DNA of 64,000 nucleotides. It comes from Macrothele yani. Its lineage: Eukaryota; Arthropoda; Arachnida; Araneae; Macrothelidae. Positions within the stretch are counted from its first letter, which is position 1; each line of letters begins with the position of its first letter. Of the stretch, positions 1-11,286 are shown piece by piece. Location of the stretch: the NCBI GenBank assembly GCA_039090855.1, contig CM076997.1, positions 164,516,709-164,580,708 on the forward strand, in the 5' to 3' direction. The translations under genes and the position numbers were made by a program. The notes under the pieces are model-generated. The model had not been told where the DNA came from. It saw nothing but the letters and a program-made list of their open reading frames with translations, and ran no database searches.

Positions 1-467
1 TCGGAACAGCTTTCGGTTGAACCATCTCCGTCGAAACCGGGTTGCAAAGTGCAATTAAAATCGTCTGCAACAATAACTGTATCATATGGATGGAGGGTCG
101 AAAGGATAGAAGAAAGATGTTGGAGGAGAGTTTCTGCATCCGTAGCAGATTGCGGAATATGGATATTGAAAACATGAATACGTTTAGAACAAAAACAAAA
201 GGAAATATGTTGAAAAGAACCCAGCAGACTCTGTGACTCAACAAGATCAGAAAGGGAAGAATGAAAACGTACATGAAATGCTATAGCGGTACCAGACCTA
301 AGATGGGTCCGGTAATTATGATAAAAAATGTACGGCCAGCGTCTCCAGCGGGAACACCCGGCATCCAAGGAACAGTTCGTCTCCTGGAGGAGGAGGATAT
401 TAGCCCCCAGGTAACGAACGTCCTCGAAAACCAAAGAATTCGCCGCAGAAGATGCAAGCCCTCTACA
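1..467 (-). pseudogene. LINE C ORF2 fragment: APE-type endonuclease N-terminus
   Basis: Minus-strand reading gives an endonuclease start (FNCRGL, then LQETNC with the presumed catalytic Glu) and further on DFNCTLQP. These match the same positions in LINE A (4988 onward) and LINE B. The expected GGDFNC is altered to ADDFNC here. The likely start is the ATG of a TGATG overlap with the end of ORF1, as in LINE A. Frameshifts break the frame and the window edge truncates it. In LINEs this domain nicks target DNA to prime reverse transcription. Confidence 0.7.
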
Positions 468-474
468 ATTAAAG

Positions 475-2134
475 CTAAGTAGTGTTAACAAGAACATCAC
501 TGGTACGTTGCATCCAGCCTTCCAGTTCAGCCCTCAAAATCTTGAGTAGCCAGCCCAGACGGTGAGCATATTGCTCAGTCCCGCCAGGCAAGGTAACATT
601 AGTTATAAATGCATGGAACTGGTTCAGCTGCGCAATCATTTCAGGCAGTAAGTGAAGCTTAGTCTTAATGCAAGGTAGTGTGATCAACTTCGCCTTACGC
701 GGGCGAGTGGTCAATGCATACAGATCAGTTAAGGTAAGGTAAGAGGGTGCAAAGGCACCGCAAGTTCTTCAAACATAGTAGAAAGGTCAAGAAGTGTAGG
801 AGAATCATCGTCAGAGTCAACCATTGCAGTGTCATCAGGATCGATCGTATCCATAACATCATCATCCTGGAGACATGCGAATCGGTTCGAAACTAGTAAT
901 TGAGAATTTGGCTCAGGATGGCTAGGTGAACCCGAGGTAGAATGTGCCGTTTTCTTGGACCGTAGACGTTGAGACGAACGAGAAGAGCGAGTAGAAACAC
1001 CAGGTGAGCTGGGGCGTTTACGCTGCGACTTAGGTGCAGGCACTTCCAGTGATGGAAAATCCTAATTGGAGGGCTCCAAACCATGCAGTACGACCACAGG
1101 AACCGGGAGGGAAGGAACGACTGAAGAAACAGCAGACAAAATTGATGAAGGTAGAATGTGAGCAGGCGCCTCAGCGGCCTGCACAACATCCGCAGGGGCA
1201 GCGGCCACTGGAACTTTAGTAGCAGCTAATGAAGAATCTGATCTAGCACCAGGAGTACCATGGGGAAAAGCAAAAGCGAGATGACCTTCCCTTTACAGCG
1301 GAAGCACTGAACCCCTTCAAAAGGATTGAAAATGTACGATTGATTGAAAAAAAGATTGAAAATTCTAGAGTCGCAGGGCGTTCCGCAATTGACCGAGAAG
1401 TCGGAAAAATAACCCGGTATTGACGGCGCCCACCCTTCACATGTTTCAGGGGGAATCACGGGCTGTAGCTGGAAGAATCATGGTCACTCCCACAACACGA
1501 CTCATCGTGTTGAGGGCATCAATCAACAGAGAATCAGGAACAGCCGTTTGTACAGGAGAGAGGGTCACCGTAACTGGTCTTTGGGCTGCAGCGACAGGTT
1601 GTAGATGAAAGGACCCAATATCATCCCCATGAACTATAATTAAATCTACTGCTTGCTGGTGGGTGAAGTGAACAACCACCCCTTTATCCAAGGGAATAAT
1701 GGACACAATGCTTTCGGCTGGAACGACCTTCGACACAGCATGCAGATACTGGGGGAGGGGGTGTCACCCAAAGCAGGAATGAAAACACTTAATTAATAAG
1801 GCAGACGACAATTGCTTACCTTGCGGTGAATCACTTGGAAGAATAATTTTCAACGCCGAAGCTACACGTTTAAATTTTGTGGTGCAGAATCACTAGAAAT
1901 ATATGAGGCACTTCCCACAGCTTGTGCGAACGAGGTTGAAGTAGAACTAGCAGAACCAGGAATATTAGACGCAGCCGGCACACGGATGGCCGGAAGCACA
2001 GTCTCTGGAAGTCCAGCAGCACTAGTCTACCCAACATTCCCCGAAGAAGACACAGAACTATGAAACGAAGACATATCAGCAATCGACGGAGCAGCTGTAG
2101 ACGACAGTGACTTATTCACAGTGGTAGTGGACAT
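475..2134 (-). pseudogene. LINE C ORF1 (nucleic-acid-binding protein), broken
   Basis: The likely start is ATG at 2134 (MSTTTVNKS). A run resembling LINE A ORF1 follows: SDSPQGKQLSSALL near 1830, then VVPAESIVSIIPLDKGVVVH and LQPVAAAQRPVTVTLSPV around 1736-1446. A decayed CCHC knuckle (QCFRCKG) lies near 1300. A C-terminal domain ARPRKAKLITLPCI to RAELEGWMQ occupies 714-475 and matches LINE A closely. At least four frameshifts or stops divide it. ORF1 proteins of this type coat LINE RNA. Assignment rests on similarity to the other copies in this window. Confidence 0.75.
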
Positions 2135-2345
2135 TCTCGACCACTGGCACACCAAAACGCATGCGTCGTAACTGACGACACACGAAAATAAAAAAAAACG
2201 AAAAATGAGCACCTACTCGGTTCTCAGCCTCACTGCTCGTGAAGCAAGGGTACGAAACACTGCAACCAAAACGACGAAATACCACAAAAAGAACAAGTAA
2301 ACGAACGAACGTTGACTTCTACGCAGGAGCCGAAAAAAATGCGAC

Positions 2346-2380
2346 TTGCCTATTCAACGACCACTGCGCCACTGGGGCGG
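2346..2380 (-). repeat. SINE head upstream of LINE C
   Basis: On the minus strand, CCGCCCCAGTGGCGCAGTGG matches the tRNA-like head (A-box region) of the main SINE family. It is in the same orientation as LINE C and is followed by about 13 decayed bases before the LINE starts at 2345. The matching 3' SINE half would lie beyond base 1. Confidence 0.7.
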
Positions 2381-2385
2381 CAACC

Positions 2386-2820
2386 TCTGTGATGTGGAAT
2401 AGGTTGGTAAGCATTGAGCGTTTCTGCACAAAAGCATGCTGTGCAGAGCTGAGGACACGTTTGAAGTGATCGTATACCTTAGAAAAAAAAAGACTCAACT
2501 ATTTTTGCTAGGACAGAAATAATTGTGATAGGTCGATAATTCTCAATAGAGATACGGCTGCCTTTTTGAAAACAGGGATAATTTGCGCCTTTTTTTAGGT
2601 GGTAAGAGGAAATTCCAGTAATGGCAATTAGATTATAAATATGAAGCAGCGACTTACTAAGGGTCTCACCACATCCTTTGACTGTATGCGAAGGAATCAT
2701 ATCAGGATCAACAGCTTTACTTCCTTTCAGTTCTTTGATAGCGTGTAGGATCTCATTCTCAGTGAAGTGGTCAATGTTAAGAAAGTCATGCCGTTCGTAC
2801 TGACCTTAACAATCGAAAAC
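2386..2820 (-). pseudogene. Older non-LTR retrotransposon reverse transcriptase fragment
   Basis: On the minus strand the fragment reads through RT block motifs: a PDMIPSH segment, then FQKGSRISIENYRP, a leucine-rich block ending LAKIVES, and after a frame change SSAQHAFVQKRSMLTNL. These match RT blocks of Jockey/CR1/R1-type LINEs, a different lineage from LINEs A-C. The fragment appears interrupted by the SINE/LINE C unit at 2380, so it is older. Another 260 bp toward LINE A may be its endonuclease-RT linker but shows no firm motif. Confidence 0.6.
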
Positions 2821-3079
2821 GAAGTAGGAAAAATTCAAGCAGGCTTTGGACCTGAACGATCTTTAAACACCGCGATTTTATATGATTTAGCATTTGAGAT
2901 TTTAATTACACTTCCGAGATGGCAAAGATAATTCTCCCAAAACTGGGTGCGGGAGGGTAGCGGGAATGGGGGGGGTGTATTTATTCTGGATTTAGTGGAT
3001 TTTTGGAGAGAAGGAAGGGCTTTTTCCGAGAGCTGTGGATACTGCACAGTACACACCGAACCCCTCGAAATTCCGCTCA

Positions 3080-3125
3080 CCGTCCCGATGGCGCAGTGGT
3101 CTAGGCGAAGGCTTCTGACTGATCA
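3080..3125 (+). repeat. SINE 5' part, split by LINE A
   Basis: It begins CCGTCCCGATGGCGCAGTGG with an A-box-like segment, then TCTAGGCGAAGGCTTCTGA and CTGATCA. The missing 3' part is at 10152-10327. The outer flanks AAATTCCGCTCA (3068-3079) and AAAATCCGCTGA (10328-10339) match at 10 of 12 positions and look like the SINE's own target-site duplication. Confidence 0.75.
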
Positions 3126-3357
3126 GTCGCATTTTTCGAGCTCCTGCCAGTATTAGAAGTTTCGTGTGAAGTTTGTGGTTTTTTGCGTTTGTTCTTTGAC
3201 AGTTCGTGTGTTATTACCTGAGTTCCTTCCTCGCAAGTAGTGAGGCGTACAAGCTGTACGTGCTTATTTTTCGTTTTTTGCCTGTTCTTGAGTGTTGCAA
3301 GCTGCAACGCTCGAGCCGCGAGGGTTAGTAGCCGGGCTGGCTACTACCTCCACCAGC

Positions 3358-4988
3358 ATGAGTGCCATATACCCGTCTATATCTCCTTCATCTGCGCTTT
3401 CTTCGTCGTCTGTATCTTCCGTGACCACCATGAATGGTGTTCAGTCAAATAGTGTTGTGGTTTCGTCGCCAACTGTACCGCTGGTTACAAATGTGCCGGA
3501 GGCTGGGTCTGAGTACCCAGCTCTTCTATTCCTGTGTCTCGTTCGTTCGCCGCGGCTGTGAGTGCGACTTCTACTTTACATAGTGCTTCTGTGTCTTCGC
3601 GACCAGAGTTTACACGTGTTGCTTCCGCTTTAAGGATAACATTACCACTCGACTCTCCTCAAGGTAAGGAACTTTCGTCTGCCTTACTTTTAAGTGTATT
3701 TGTTCCTGCTCTGCGCGACACCCCCCTCCCCCAATATTTAAATGCTATTTCTAAAGTTGTACCCGGAGAAAGCATTGTGTCTATTATCCGCTTGGGAGGG
3801 GGTGTTGTCGTGCACTTCACTCATCAACAGGCAGTGGACAAAATCCTTGCTTTTGGCTTGGACATTGGTTCCGTACATCTCCAACCAGTTGCAGCAGCTC
3901 AAAGACCAGTGACTGTCACCTTGTCTCCAGTACCCACAGCTGTGCCTGACTCGGTATTAATTGATGCCCTTAACACCATGGGGCGAGTGGTTGGTACCAC
4001 AAAGTACCTCCCAGCTGCTGCTCGCGACTCCCCCTGAAACATGTTCAGGGCGGTCGTCGTCAATACAGAGTCATCTTTCCAACCCCACAAGCAATAGTTA
4101 ACCGGCCAACCACCCTGGAACTCATAACTGAAACCCGGACCTACATTTTCAATCTGTTTGCTGGCGTTCAGTGCTTCCGATGCAAGGGTGAAGGTCACCT
4201 TGCATCGGCATGCCCACATTCCACAGCTGCTACTGTTCCAACTCAATCACTTGATGCTGCTGTTCCAGCAGGGACTCTGCCCACCGCTCCGGACTCTTCC
4301 CCCACCCTCCCCACTCAATCTGTTCCAGCTGCCGATCCTGGTTCCACCTCTGTCGTATCACCTCCAGTGGTCCGTGTTGCTTCGGCATCCACTGACCTGC
4401 AGGAATTTCCACCGTTGCCAGCGTCTGAAGGGGCCTCCACCCCCAAGGTTCAGCGGACCAAGAGGCAAAACTCCTGGCTCAGCGAACCGTCGTGCGAGTT
4501 CCTCGGACCGCCAGAAATCCAGGAAGACGGCTACATCCTCGTCACCTTCACCTGGACCGGCTCCTGTTACTTCTTCAGTTTCCATCTACAACCGTTTTAC
4601 CTGTTTGCCGAACGATGATTCCATGGACGTTACCGATCCCGATTCTGAAGAAACTTTATTTGCTGAATCTGATGACGACTCTCCTGCCCCCTCTCTGGTT
4701 GACATCACCTCTATGTTTGCTGACATTGAGGTGCCCTTAACTCCCCTCTCATTCACAGATCTGTATGCCTTGATTGCTCGCCCCAGACGGGCGAAATTGA
4801 TTACTCTCCCTTGTATAGCAAGTAAACTCTCTCACCTTCCGGAGATGCTAACCCAACTGACGTTCCTGCATGAGTTCTTATTAAATGTTGATCTGCCATC
4901 CGGGACAGAGCAGTACGCTCGCCGGTTGGCGTATTTACTTAAAGTTTTGAAGGCAGAACTGGAAGGTTGGATGCAGCCACCCCAGTGA
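3358..4988 (+). pseudogene. LINE A ORF1: RNA-binding protein with CCHC zinc knuckle
   Basis: Start chosen at ATG 3358 (MSAIYPSIS), the first ATG of the conserved leader. Segments in order: Ser/Thr-rich N-terminus; RVASALRITLPLDSPQGKE; VVPGESIVSIIRLGGGVVVH; LQPVAAAQRPVTVTLSPV up to 4037; a CCHC knuckle QCFRCKGEGHLASAC at 4169-4213 in another frame; an acidic stretch DDSMDVTDPDSEE; and a C-terminal domain RPRRAKLITLPCI to AELEGWMQPPQ. Frames change near 3530, 4040 and 4450. The stop TGA at 4986-4988 shares its last base with the ATG of ORF2. By family analogy it binds element RNA; here it is broken. Confidence 0.8.
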
Positions 4989-7900
4989 TGCCTTCCCTAA
5001 ATGTGCTCTGCTTTAACTGTAGAGGCCTTGCGTCTTCAGCCGCGAATGCTTTGGTCTTCGAGGACGTTCGTTTCCTGAGGACAGATATCCTCCTCTTCCA
5101 GGAGACGAACTGTTCCTTGGCGACCGGGTATTCCTGCTGGAGACGCTGGCCCTTTTTTATCACAACTACCGGACGCACATTGGGTCCGGTACAGTGATTG
5201 CTTTCCGTACTCGGTTTCATTCTCTTCTTTCAGATATCGTTGAGTCACAGAGTCTGCTGGGCTCCTTTCAAGGTATCTCCTTTAGTTATCTTTCCCGTCG
5301 TTTTCATGTTTTCAATTTGCATATGCCACAATCATCGGTTGATGCTGATGCTCTTCTTTCGCATTTGATTTCCCTTCTTTCCCAAATTCCTCCTTCTGAA
5401 ATCGTTCTTATTGGTGGTGACTTCAACTGCACTCTCCAACCGGGTCTTGACCGTGATGGTTCCGGGGAGAGTCGCCTTAACCTTTCCTCCCAACTGTCTC
5501 AACTAGTTAGTAATTTTTGTCTCATTGACGCATTTCGTACCATCCACCCTCTGTCCCGTGAATTCACATGGTTTCCTCCGGCCGCCTTAGCGCATGCTGC
5601 GGCTCGTCTCGACCGGTTTTATGTTTCTAGTTTCCTCCACTCCTCCCTTGTTGAAGTAACCCATCATCCTTCTGTTTCCTCCGACCATCGTCCTGTTCTT
5701 CTGGAAATATTTTTGTCCTCTTTCTCTGTCCCCCCTCCCCGGTTTGGTCTCTCGATGATTTTCTCCTTTCCGATCCCACGTTTCAGGCCGAAGTTCGTTC
5801 GATTATTTCTTCATCCATTTCTGAACTTCCTCTCACGGTTGACCCAGCAGCTCTGTGGCTTTCCACCAAACTTTCTATCCTATCGTTTGCACGTCAGTTC
5901 TCTTTTTCGTCCCGTTTTCACCGCTTTCATGATTTAACTATTCTTCACCGTAAACTACAGTTCCTTTCTCCTTCAGATCCATCGTTTGCAGCTCTTCAAT
6001 CACAACTTCATAGCATTCTATCTTCCTTTGCTTCTTCGTCTCTTACCCGGTTAAAGTTTTCCAAGTTACATTTTCATGATGACCCGTTTCAACACCTTCG
6101 ACATCTTGAATCCCACCGTGCTCTGAGTTCCAACATTTCTTTTCTCTCGCTTCCAGATGGCTCAACTGTTACTGATCCAGTGCAGATCTGTGATCGAACT
6201 TTTCAGTACTTCACTGATCGGTTTCGATTGCGGGTCCTGCCGCCTGCAGAGAATTCTCCATTATTATCACATCTTCCTCAGGTGCCGTCTTTTTTTCCCC
6301 CTCCTTGGTTTCACCGATCTCTCCCTCGGAGGTTCGTTTTGCCATTTCTAGTCTGAATGACCGCTCCGCCCCTGGGGCTGACGGTCTTCCACTTTCTTTT
6401 TATAAAACCTTTCTTCCTGCTCTGCTTCCTCTTGTCGTTGCTTGTTTCAACTCGATCTTTTCTTCTTCGACTTTCGTTTCTTCTGACTTTGCTTTTGCTC
6501 TTCTCCGCCTAATTCCTAAAACTGGTAATCTTGGTCTTCTATCTAACTGGCGCCCCATCTCGATTCTTAACACCGACTACAAGATCTTTGCAAAAATTCT
6601 GGCTCTTCGCCTTAACCCTGTTCTACAATTTATTATTCATCCTGACCAAACTTATACGATCCCTTCCCGTTCGATTGCAACTAACATCACTACCATCCGT
6701 GATTTACACTCTCTTGCTTCCCGTCTTTCTGAACCTCTTGCTATTTTTAACCTAGATCAGAAACAAGCATTCGATTCTGTCCATCATTCTTATCTTTTCT
6801 CTGTTCTTCGTCACTTTGGCTTTCCTTCCCTTTTCTGTCAGGCACTTTCCAATCTATATTCCCATTCTTACTTTCGTGTTCGGACCTCTTCTTTTATGAC
6901 GGCTGCTATTCCTTTTGCAAGCGGTATCCGGCAGGGTTGTCCCTGTCGGGTCAACTGTTTGCCCTCACGTTTGAACCACTTCTTATTTCCCTTCGATCTC
7001 GTTTGCTGGCAGGCATTCCGCGTGGTGTGGCCTCCACACGGCACCATCGCGTGGTTTTGTCGGCCTATGCGGACGACCTTACTCTTTTTTTACGTTCCCA
7101 ACAGGCTTTTGGTGTTGTTTTATCTACCTATACTGAGTATGCTTCAATTTCAGGTGCGGCCCTTAATACCTCTAAATCTGTTGGCTTGTGGGCTGGCTCG
7201 TGGTCGTCCCGCGGCGACCGCCCTTGGGGTGCCCGGTGGTCGACCATGGTCATCAAACTTCTTGGAGTGTTCATCGGGAACCCGGTGGCGGTTGCTGCCG
7301 CCACTTGGTCCCCTTTGGTGCAGGACATGAATCGACGCCTTGCCCCTTTTCGCCGTTTGAAACCGTTTCTTTCTTTTTTTAGCAGGTCGCATCTTCTTTC
7401 CGCTTTTCTTCTTCCGGCCCTTTCTCATACTTGGTTTGCTCATTTCCCTCCTCCCCTCTTTCTTCGTCACGTTCAATGTCTTTTTACAAATTTTATTTGG
7501 GATGTCGTACATTGGGTTCATCGATCCACGCTTGTCCTTCCGGTTTCTTTTGGTGGTCTTGCCCTTCCGGATTTGTCCCTTAAATCGAACGCTTTCCATC
7601 TCCAACATTTTTTGAGGATTTTTCCCTTCCTTGCGGTTCTTCGATTACTATAATTGACACTTTGCTCTTTCCACGAAGTCCTTTTCTTTCTCTAGCTACT
7701 TTTATCCGCATGGACCTCTTTCCACTCATTCCCAATCACTTTCCCGCTACTTACCGTACCGTTTTCTCCCTCTGGCACTCCTTATGTCCAGTCCGCCTCC
7801 CCCCAGCTTCGACTAACGATCTCCTTGCGGAACCACTTTTCTTCTCCTCTGCCCTTCGTTCTCCAAATTCTCAGTACCTGAACTTCTCCACTTGGTTTGC

Positions 7901-8798
7901 AAGTGGCGTCGTTCAGGTTTCTCAACACCTTTGATTCTTCTCTTCACTGGAAATCTTTTGATCGCCTTTCCCCTCTGTTACTTGATACCCCTCAGCATCG
8001 TGCACAGTTCTGTCTTATTCAATCCTGTCTTATTCGTCTTTATCCTTTACTTGTCAATTCTATTGGCCTCATTCAGTCTTCCGCCCCGTCGCTCAGTCTT
8101 CCCTTTCTTCTCTACTTAAACGATTCTCCTTTTTTACCCCATCAAGTTACAGCCAAGCTTCTTTATTCGCATTTTCTTACCAATTTCACAGCTCCATTAG
8201 CAATTCCTTCTGTTTCAGCTACAGATCTTCCAGGTACATGGAGTGATCCATCGACTTCCCTGGCTTCCCCGAAAGCCCGGGACATTCATTAGCTGCACCT
8301 ACACCGTCGGTTGCTCACTCCGCGTACCCTTCATCGTTTTCGTCATTTGGCTTCCCCGCTTTGCTTCTTTTGTTCTACACTTGGTGATGTGTCACATTCC
8401 TATGATTCTTGTCTGGTGTTGCAGCCCTTGTTTTCGATTATGTTTTCCCTTCTTTCCAAAGTTTGCCCTTGTCCTCATACAATGTTCCATTTTTATTTCC
8501 TCCGACGCCATTCTCCCCCTGTAGATGTCCACAGTTCTGTTTGTGCATTCATCATTCTCCAAGCGAAGTTGACGATTTATTTGTTTTACCACTCAAGCGT
8601 GGATCGAGCTTCTCTCCGGCGTTATCATCCGGCCCGGGTGTTTTTGTGCAGGAGGTACCGATCATCCATCAGATCGGTCCTCCAACTTGGTATGACATGG
8701 CGCGGGTTCGGCAGGATGTGCCTGCCTTTTTCTCTCTCTGGTCTCCATATTTGTCATGGTTTCATGTTTCTGCAGGCATTATTGCTCTCCTCCCATAG
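4988..8798 (+). pseudogene. LINE A ORF2: endonuclease-reverse transcriptase, broken
   Basis: Start at ATG 4988, overlapping the ORF1 stop as TGATG. Endonuclease: NVLCFNCRGL, LLFQETNC, then after a frameshift near 5180 LIGGDFNCTLQP, ARLDRFYVS and SSDHRPV. Reverse transcriptase: GADGLPLSFYKTF, LIPKTGNL, NWRPISILN, HPDQTYTIPSRS, FNLDQKQAFDSV, ASGIRQGCP, frameshift near 6940, then LSAYADDLTLF with the catalytic Asp pair. Near 8350 is a Cys cluster CFFCSTLGDVSHSYDSC, like the knuckle at the end of Tx1/L1-type ORF2. The tail SLWSPYLSWF matches the end of LINE B ORF2. At least six frameshifts inactivate it. The role in life is target-primed reverse transcription. Confidence 0.85.
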
Positions 8799-10151
8799 CC
8801 AGAGTTTATTATATTTATATTTATTTTTTTTTATTGGTGTTTTTTTGTTTAGTGCATAATTTTTGTACATACCGTAGATCTGTGTCAGTGGGTTAGTGTC
8901 TCCTTTAGTTTATCTTCTTGTTGCTTTCCGTGCACACACATTCCCGTTAATTTGTTGTCGGTAGCGTTTACTGACTTTTTCTTTTCTTTTATTTTATTTT
9001 CCGTCGGCCTCAAGCCGTTGGTCGACAAACTTTTTTGTGTGCCGGCTAAGCGTTTTGGTATTTTCTGTTTATTGTTTACTGTTACCAAGGTGTTTTATGT
9101 TGTTTTGTTGATGTTGATTGCATTTTTGCTGTGGCATGCACATTGTCTGATGTGTTTTTGTTTTGTTTTTTGTTGCTCAAGTGTCGGCTTTTTTTCTAGT
9201 TTGCTTTTGGTGTCGTTCACCTATTTTATATTTATTACTCGTCGGTTTCACACAGTTTACTGTCGCACGGTTTTGTGTTTAATGTTGTGGTTGTTTTTAT
9301 TTTTTTGTTTTAATTTTTTTTTTTCTTGCTGAACGGGTACTGCTGGCGCGTGGTACCGAGGTTTTTTTTGTGTGTTGGTTCTGAACCTTACCGACGTGTT
9401 TCTTGATTTTGTTTGTGTAATCGGTGTTTATTTTTGTGGTTAGTGCTGTGCATACAGTGCGAATTCACTGTTTCGACCCGAATTTATTTGGTGGTGATGC
9501 TTGTCTGCAAGTTTAACTCCTGTGTTCTTTTTTCACAAAGTTTTCATGGTGTTATTTGTGTATTGTGCATTCTTTATTGTGTTCATGGTGCTATTTGTAT
9601 ATTGTGCATTGTGTGTTAATTTCTTGGTGTTATTTGAATATTGTGCTTAGTGTGTTGTGTTAATGGTACGGGGTGTTAGTTTCTAGTGGTTGTTTTTCTC
9701 TGTGTTGCTGTCGGTCTTACTGACCGAGATACGCTTTAAATGTAAATTTTTGTTGTTCGTCGGCTTACAGCCATTTGTCAACGCATTTCTCTGAACTACC
9801 AGGTTTTGTTTTTTTCGGCTGCAGCTTGTTGTTGGACCGTGTGTGTGTTTGTTTTTTTCCCTTGACAGTTTTGACAAACTCGGCTGACTTTTCTTTACCG
9901 CCTTGCTTCATTAGTGGTCTGTCCTGTATGTATTGTTTGTTGTGCAACTGTTTTTCTTTTTATCTTGCGGTGTGTTATTCTTCAACTTGTTCTGATGTCG
10001 TCTGCTTCTTCCTGTAGAGTACTCTGTTTATTGCGATATTGATTGTGTGTTGTTATTGTCGTTGCCGGTGAGTTATTGTGCAATTTTTTTTTCCCGGTGA
10101 AAATTTGTGTTTGTATGTTGTCTTTTTTTGTAAATAAATGCTCTTTTGAAG
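8799..10151 (+). other. LINE A 3' UTR
   Basis: About 1.35 kb, T- and G-rich, with no coding signal I trust; the ORFs here are by-products of T-rich sequence. It holds a roughly 45 bp imperfect tandem repeat at 9541-9665 built on GGTGTTATTTGTATATTGTGC (three units). It ends AAATAAATGCTCTTTTGAAG, which parallels the LINE B end (AAATAAATATTGTTGAA), so this is taken as the element terminus. Confidence 0.6.
9541..9665 (+). repeat. 45-bp tandem repeat in LINE A 3' UTR
   Basis: Three diverged units each contain GGTGYTATTTGWRTATTGTGC, at about 9548, 9587 and 9626. Confidence 0.55.
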
Positions 10152-10327
10152 TTCTGATCATTCTTCCGAGATGGGTCTGGGTCCGAATACCGGTGAAGCA
10201 TGGATGTTGTGTTTGCCTTACGGCACTGGCTCCCACACTTCCCTGGAACCAATAACTCCAAATTAGGGACAAGAGACTGCTTATAGCCCATTGAGTTGCT
10301 CACGGTGGACGTTAAAATCCAATAAAG
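10152..10327 (+). repeat. SINE 3' part, split by LINE A
   Basis: It begins TTCTGATCATTCTTCCGAG, continues through a B-box-like GGGTCCGAATACCGG, GCATGGATGTTGTGTTTGCC and the family tail TGCTCACGGTGGACGTTAAA. It resumes where the 5' part (3080-3125) stops, with a 9 bp overlap, which identifies both as halves of one SINE. Confidence 0.8.
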
Positions 10328-10339
10328 AAAATCCGCTGA

Positions 10340-11063
10340 GCCGACGTAACAAATCCGTGCCAAATTGTTGACGTAGAACTGTATCTTTCTCCGTGCTGAG
10401 TAGGTTGTGACATCAGGAGCAGAGATGCAACGAAAACATGTTCACACTTTGAACGCTTATATCTTCGACGAAACTAATAACCGTAGAGAACTAATACATC
10501 ATTAGATAGTTTGTAGAGTCCCATTTATAACAAAACAAGTTTCTACTCTCCACCTTTTAACCCTACAATACTGTAGCAGGGGAAATTACTATAAGGGCCG
10601 AAGAAAGTTGAAGAAACAGCTAAAGGAGAACAAGGGTAATAAAAAAAGATCCGCTAAATGATCAACCGAAAGTTCACGGGAATGTAGGAAGCGTCAAAAG
10701 TCCGCGCACCAAAAACCGTTTCACACGAGTTCGGCTCTAGAGCCACAATCTTCCACTTCAACTGCACAAATTGAGCTTGAACAGCAAGAACAAATTTAGA
10801 TCGATGTCATCGATCCAAATTTTAAAATTTTCACTCCGAGCATCAAATACCAATGTACATCGCCAGTCTTTCACCACTTCGTTATATTACGTCTCAAACC
10901 TTTACACTGCCGTTGCACCCTGAATCTAGGCAAGAACAAGAGCAACAACAAGAAGGGTATTATTAAGCCCGAGACGTATCTCCAAATTTATAACCGGGCA
11001 ACTAAGGAGTTTGAAAAATTATTTCTGAAGAACGATTTCTTCAGAAACAATTTCAGGAATAAC
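10340..11063. other. No recognisable gene
   Basis: AT-moderate sequence without a long ORF or any repeat that I recognise. It carries a few short A-rich and GAAGAA tracts only. Confidence 0.5.
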
Positions 11064-11286
11064 TTTTTTTTTTTTTTTGGATTGGAGGTTTAACGACTAC
11101 CGTGAGCAAATCAATGGGCTATAAGCAGTCGCCCGTCCCTAATTTAGGGTCACTGGTTCCAGGGAAGGGAGAGAGCCAGTGCCGTAAGACAAACACAACA
11201 TCCATGCCTGACCGGGATTCGAACCCGGACACCTTACGGTGAATGATCAGAGGCCAACGCCTTAGACCACTGCGCCACCGGGGCGG
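11064..11286 (-). repeat. Complete tRNA-derived SINE (main family)
   Basis: On the minus strand: head CCGCCCCGGTGGCGCAGTGG, a B-box GGGTTCGAATCCCGG, body ATGGATGTTGTGTTTGTC and GGCACTGGCTCTC, tail TTGCTCACGGTAGTCGTTAA and CCTCCAATCC followed by a 15-base A tract. The flanking repeats CAGGAATAAC (11054-11063) and CAGCAATAAC (11289-11298) are its target-site duplication. A-box and B-box imply RNA polymerase III transcription; movement would depend on a LINE. Confidence 0.9.

Larger units (their letters stand above)
1..2345 (-). mobile_element. LINE C: 5' half of a Tx1-like non-LTR retrotransposon
   Basis: Read on the minus strand, the element starts at 2345 with GTCGCATTTTTTTCGGC, almost the same start as LINE A at 3126. 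It runs through a 5' UTR and ORF1 into the endonuclease of ORF2, then leaves the window at base 1. The order (5' UTR, ORF1 with zinc knuckle, APE-like endonuclease) and protein similarity to LINE A identify the family. Upstream (2346-2380) is a sense SINE head. Both ORFs are broken, so the copy is dead. Its 3' half lies outside the window. Confidence 0.8.
3126..10151 (+). mobile_element. LINE A: full-length Tx1-like non-LTR retrotransposon (decayed)
   Basis: A 7.0 kb element with a 5' UTR (3126-3357), ORF1 (3358-4988), ORF2 with APE endonuclease, RT and a C-terminal cysteine cluster (4988-8798), and a long T-rich 3' UTR ending AAATAAATGCTCTTTTGAAG. RT motifs such as GIRQGCP, HPDQTYTIP, LDQKQAFD and AYADD resemble the Tx1/L1 group, so I infer Tx1-like. 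There is no poly-A tail; it runs directly into the SINE 3' half. TTCTGATCA sits at the 3' junction and a version with a 2-base insertion at the 5' junction, as expected of a target-site duplication within the SINE. Many frameshifts make it inactive. Confidence 0.85.

Noticed and set aside
3080..3125. SINE head as a genuine 5' UTR promoter of the LINE family
   Set aside because: The complementary SINE 3' half beyond the LINE end and the duplication at the junctions favour insertion of the LINE into a SINE.
4967..4990. Upstream TTG at 4967 as the ORF2 start
   Set aside because: ATG at 4988 overlaps the ORF1 stop and is retained in LINE C, so it is the better start.
9413..10017. Cys/Leu/Phe-rich ORFs that look like membrane proteins
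   Set aside because: They fall in the T-rich 3' UTR of LINE A; the hydrophobic residues come from T-rich codons.
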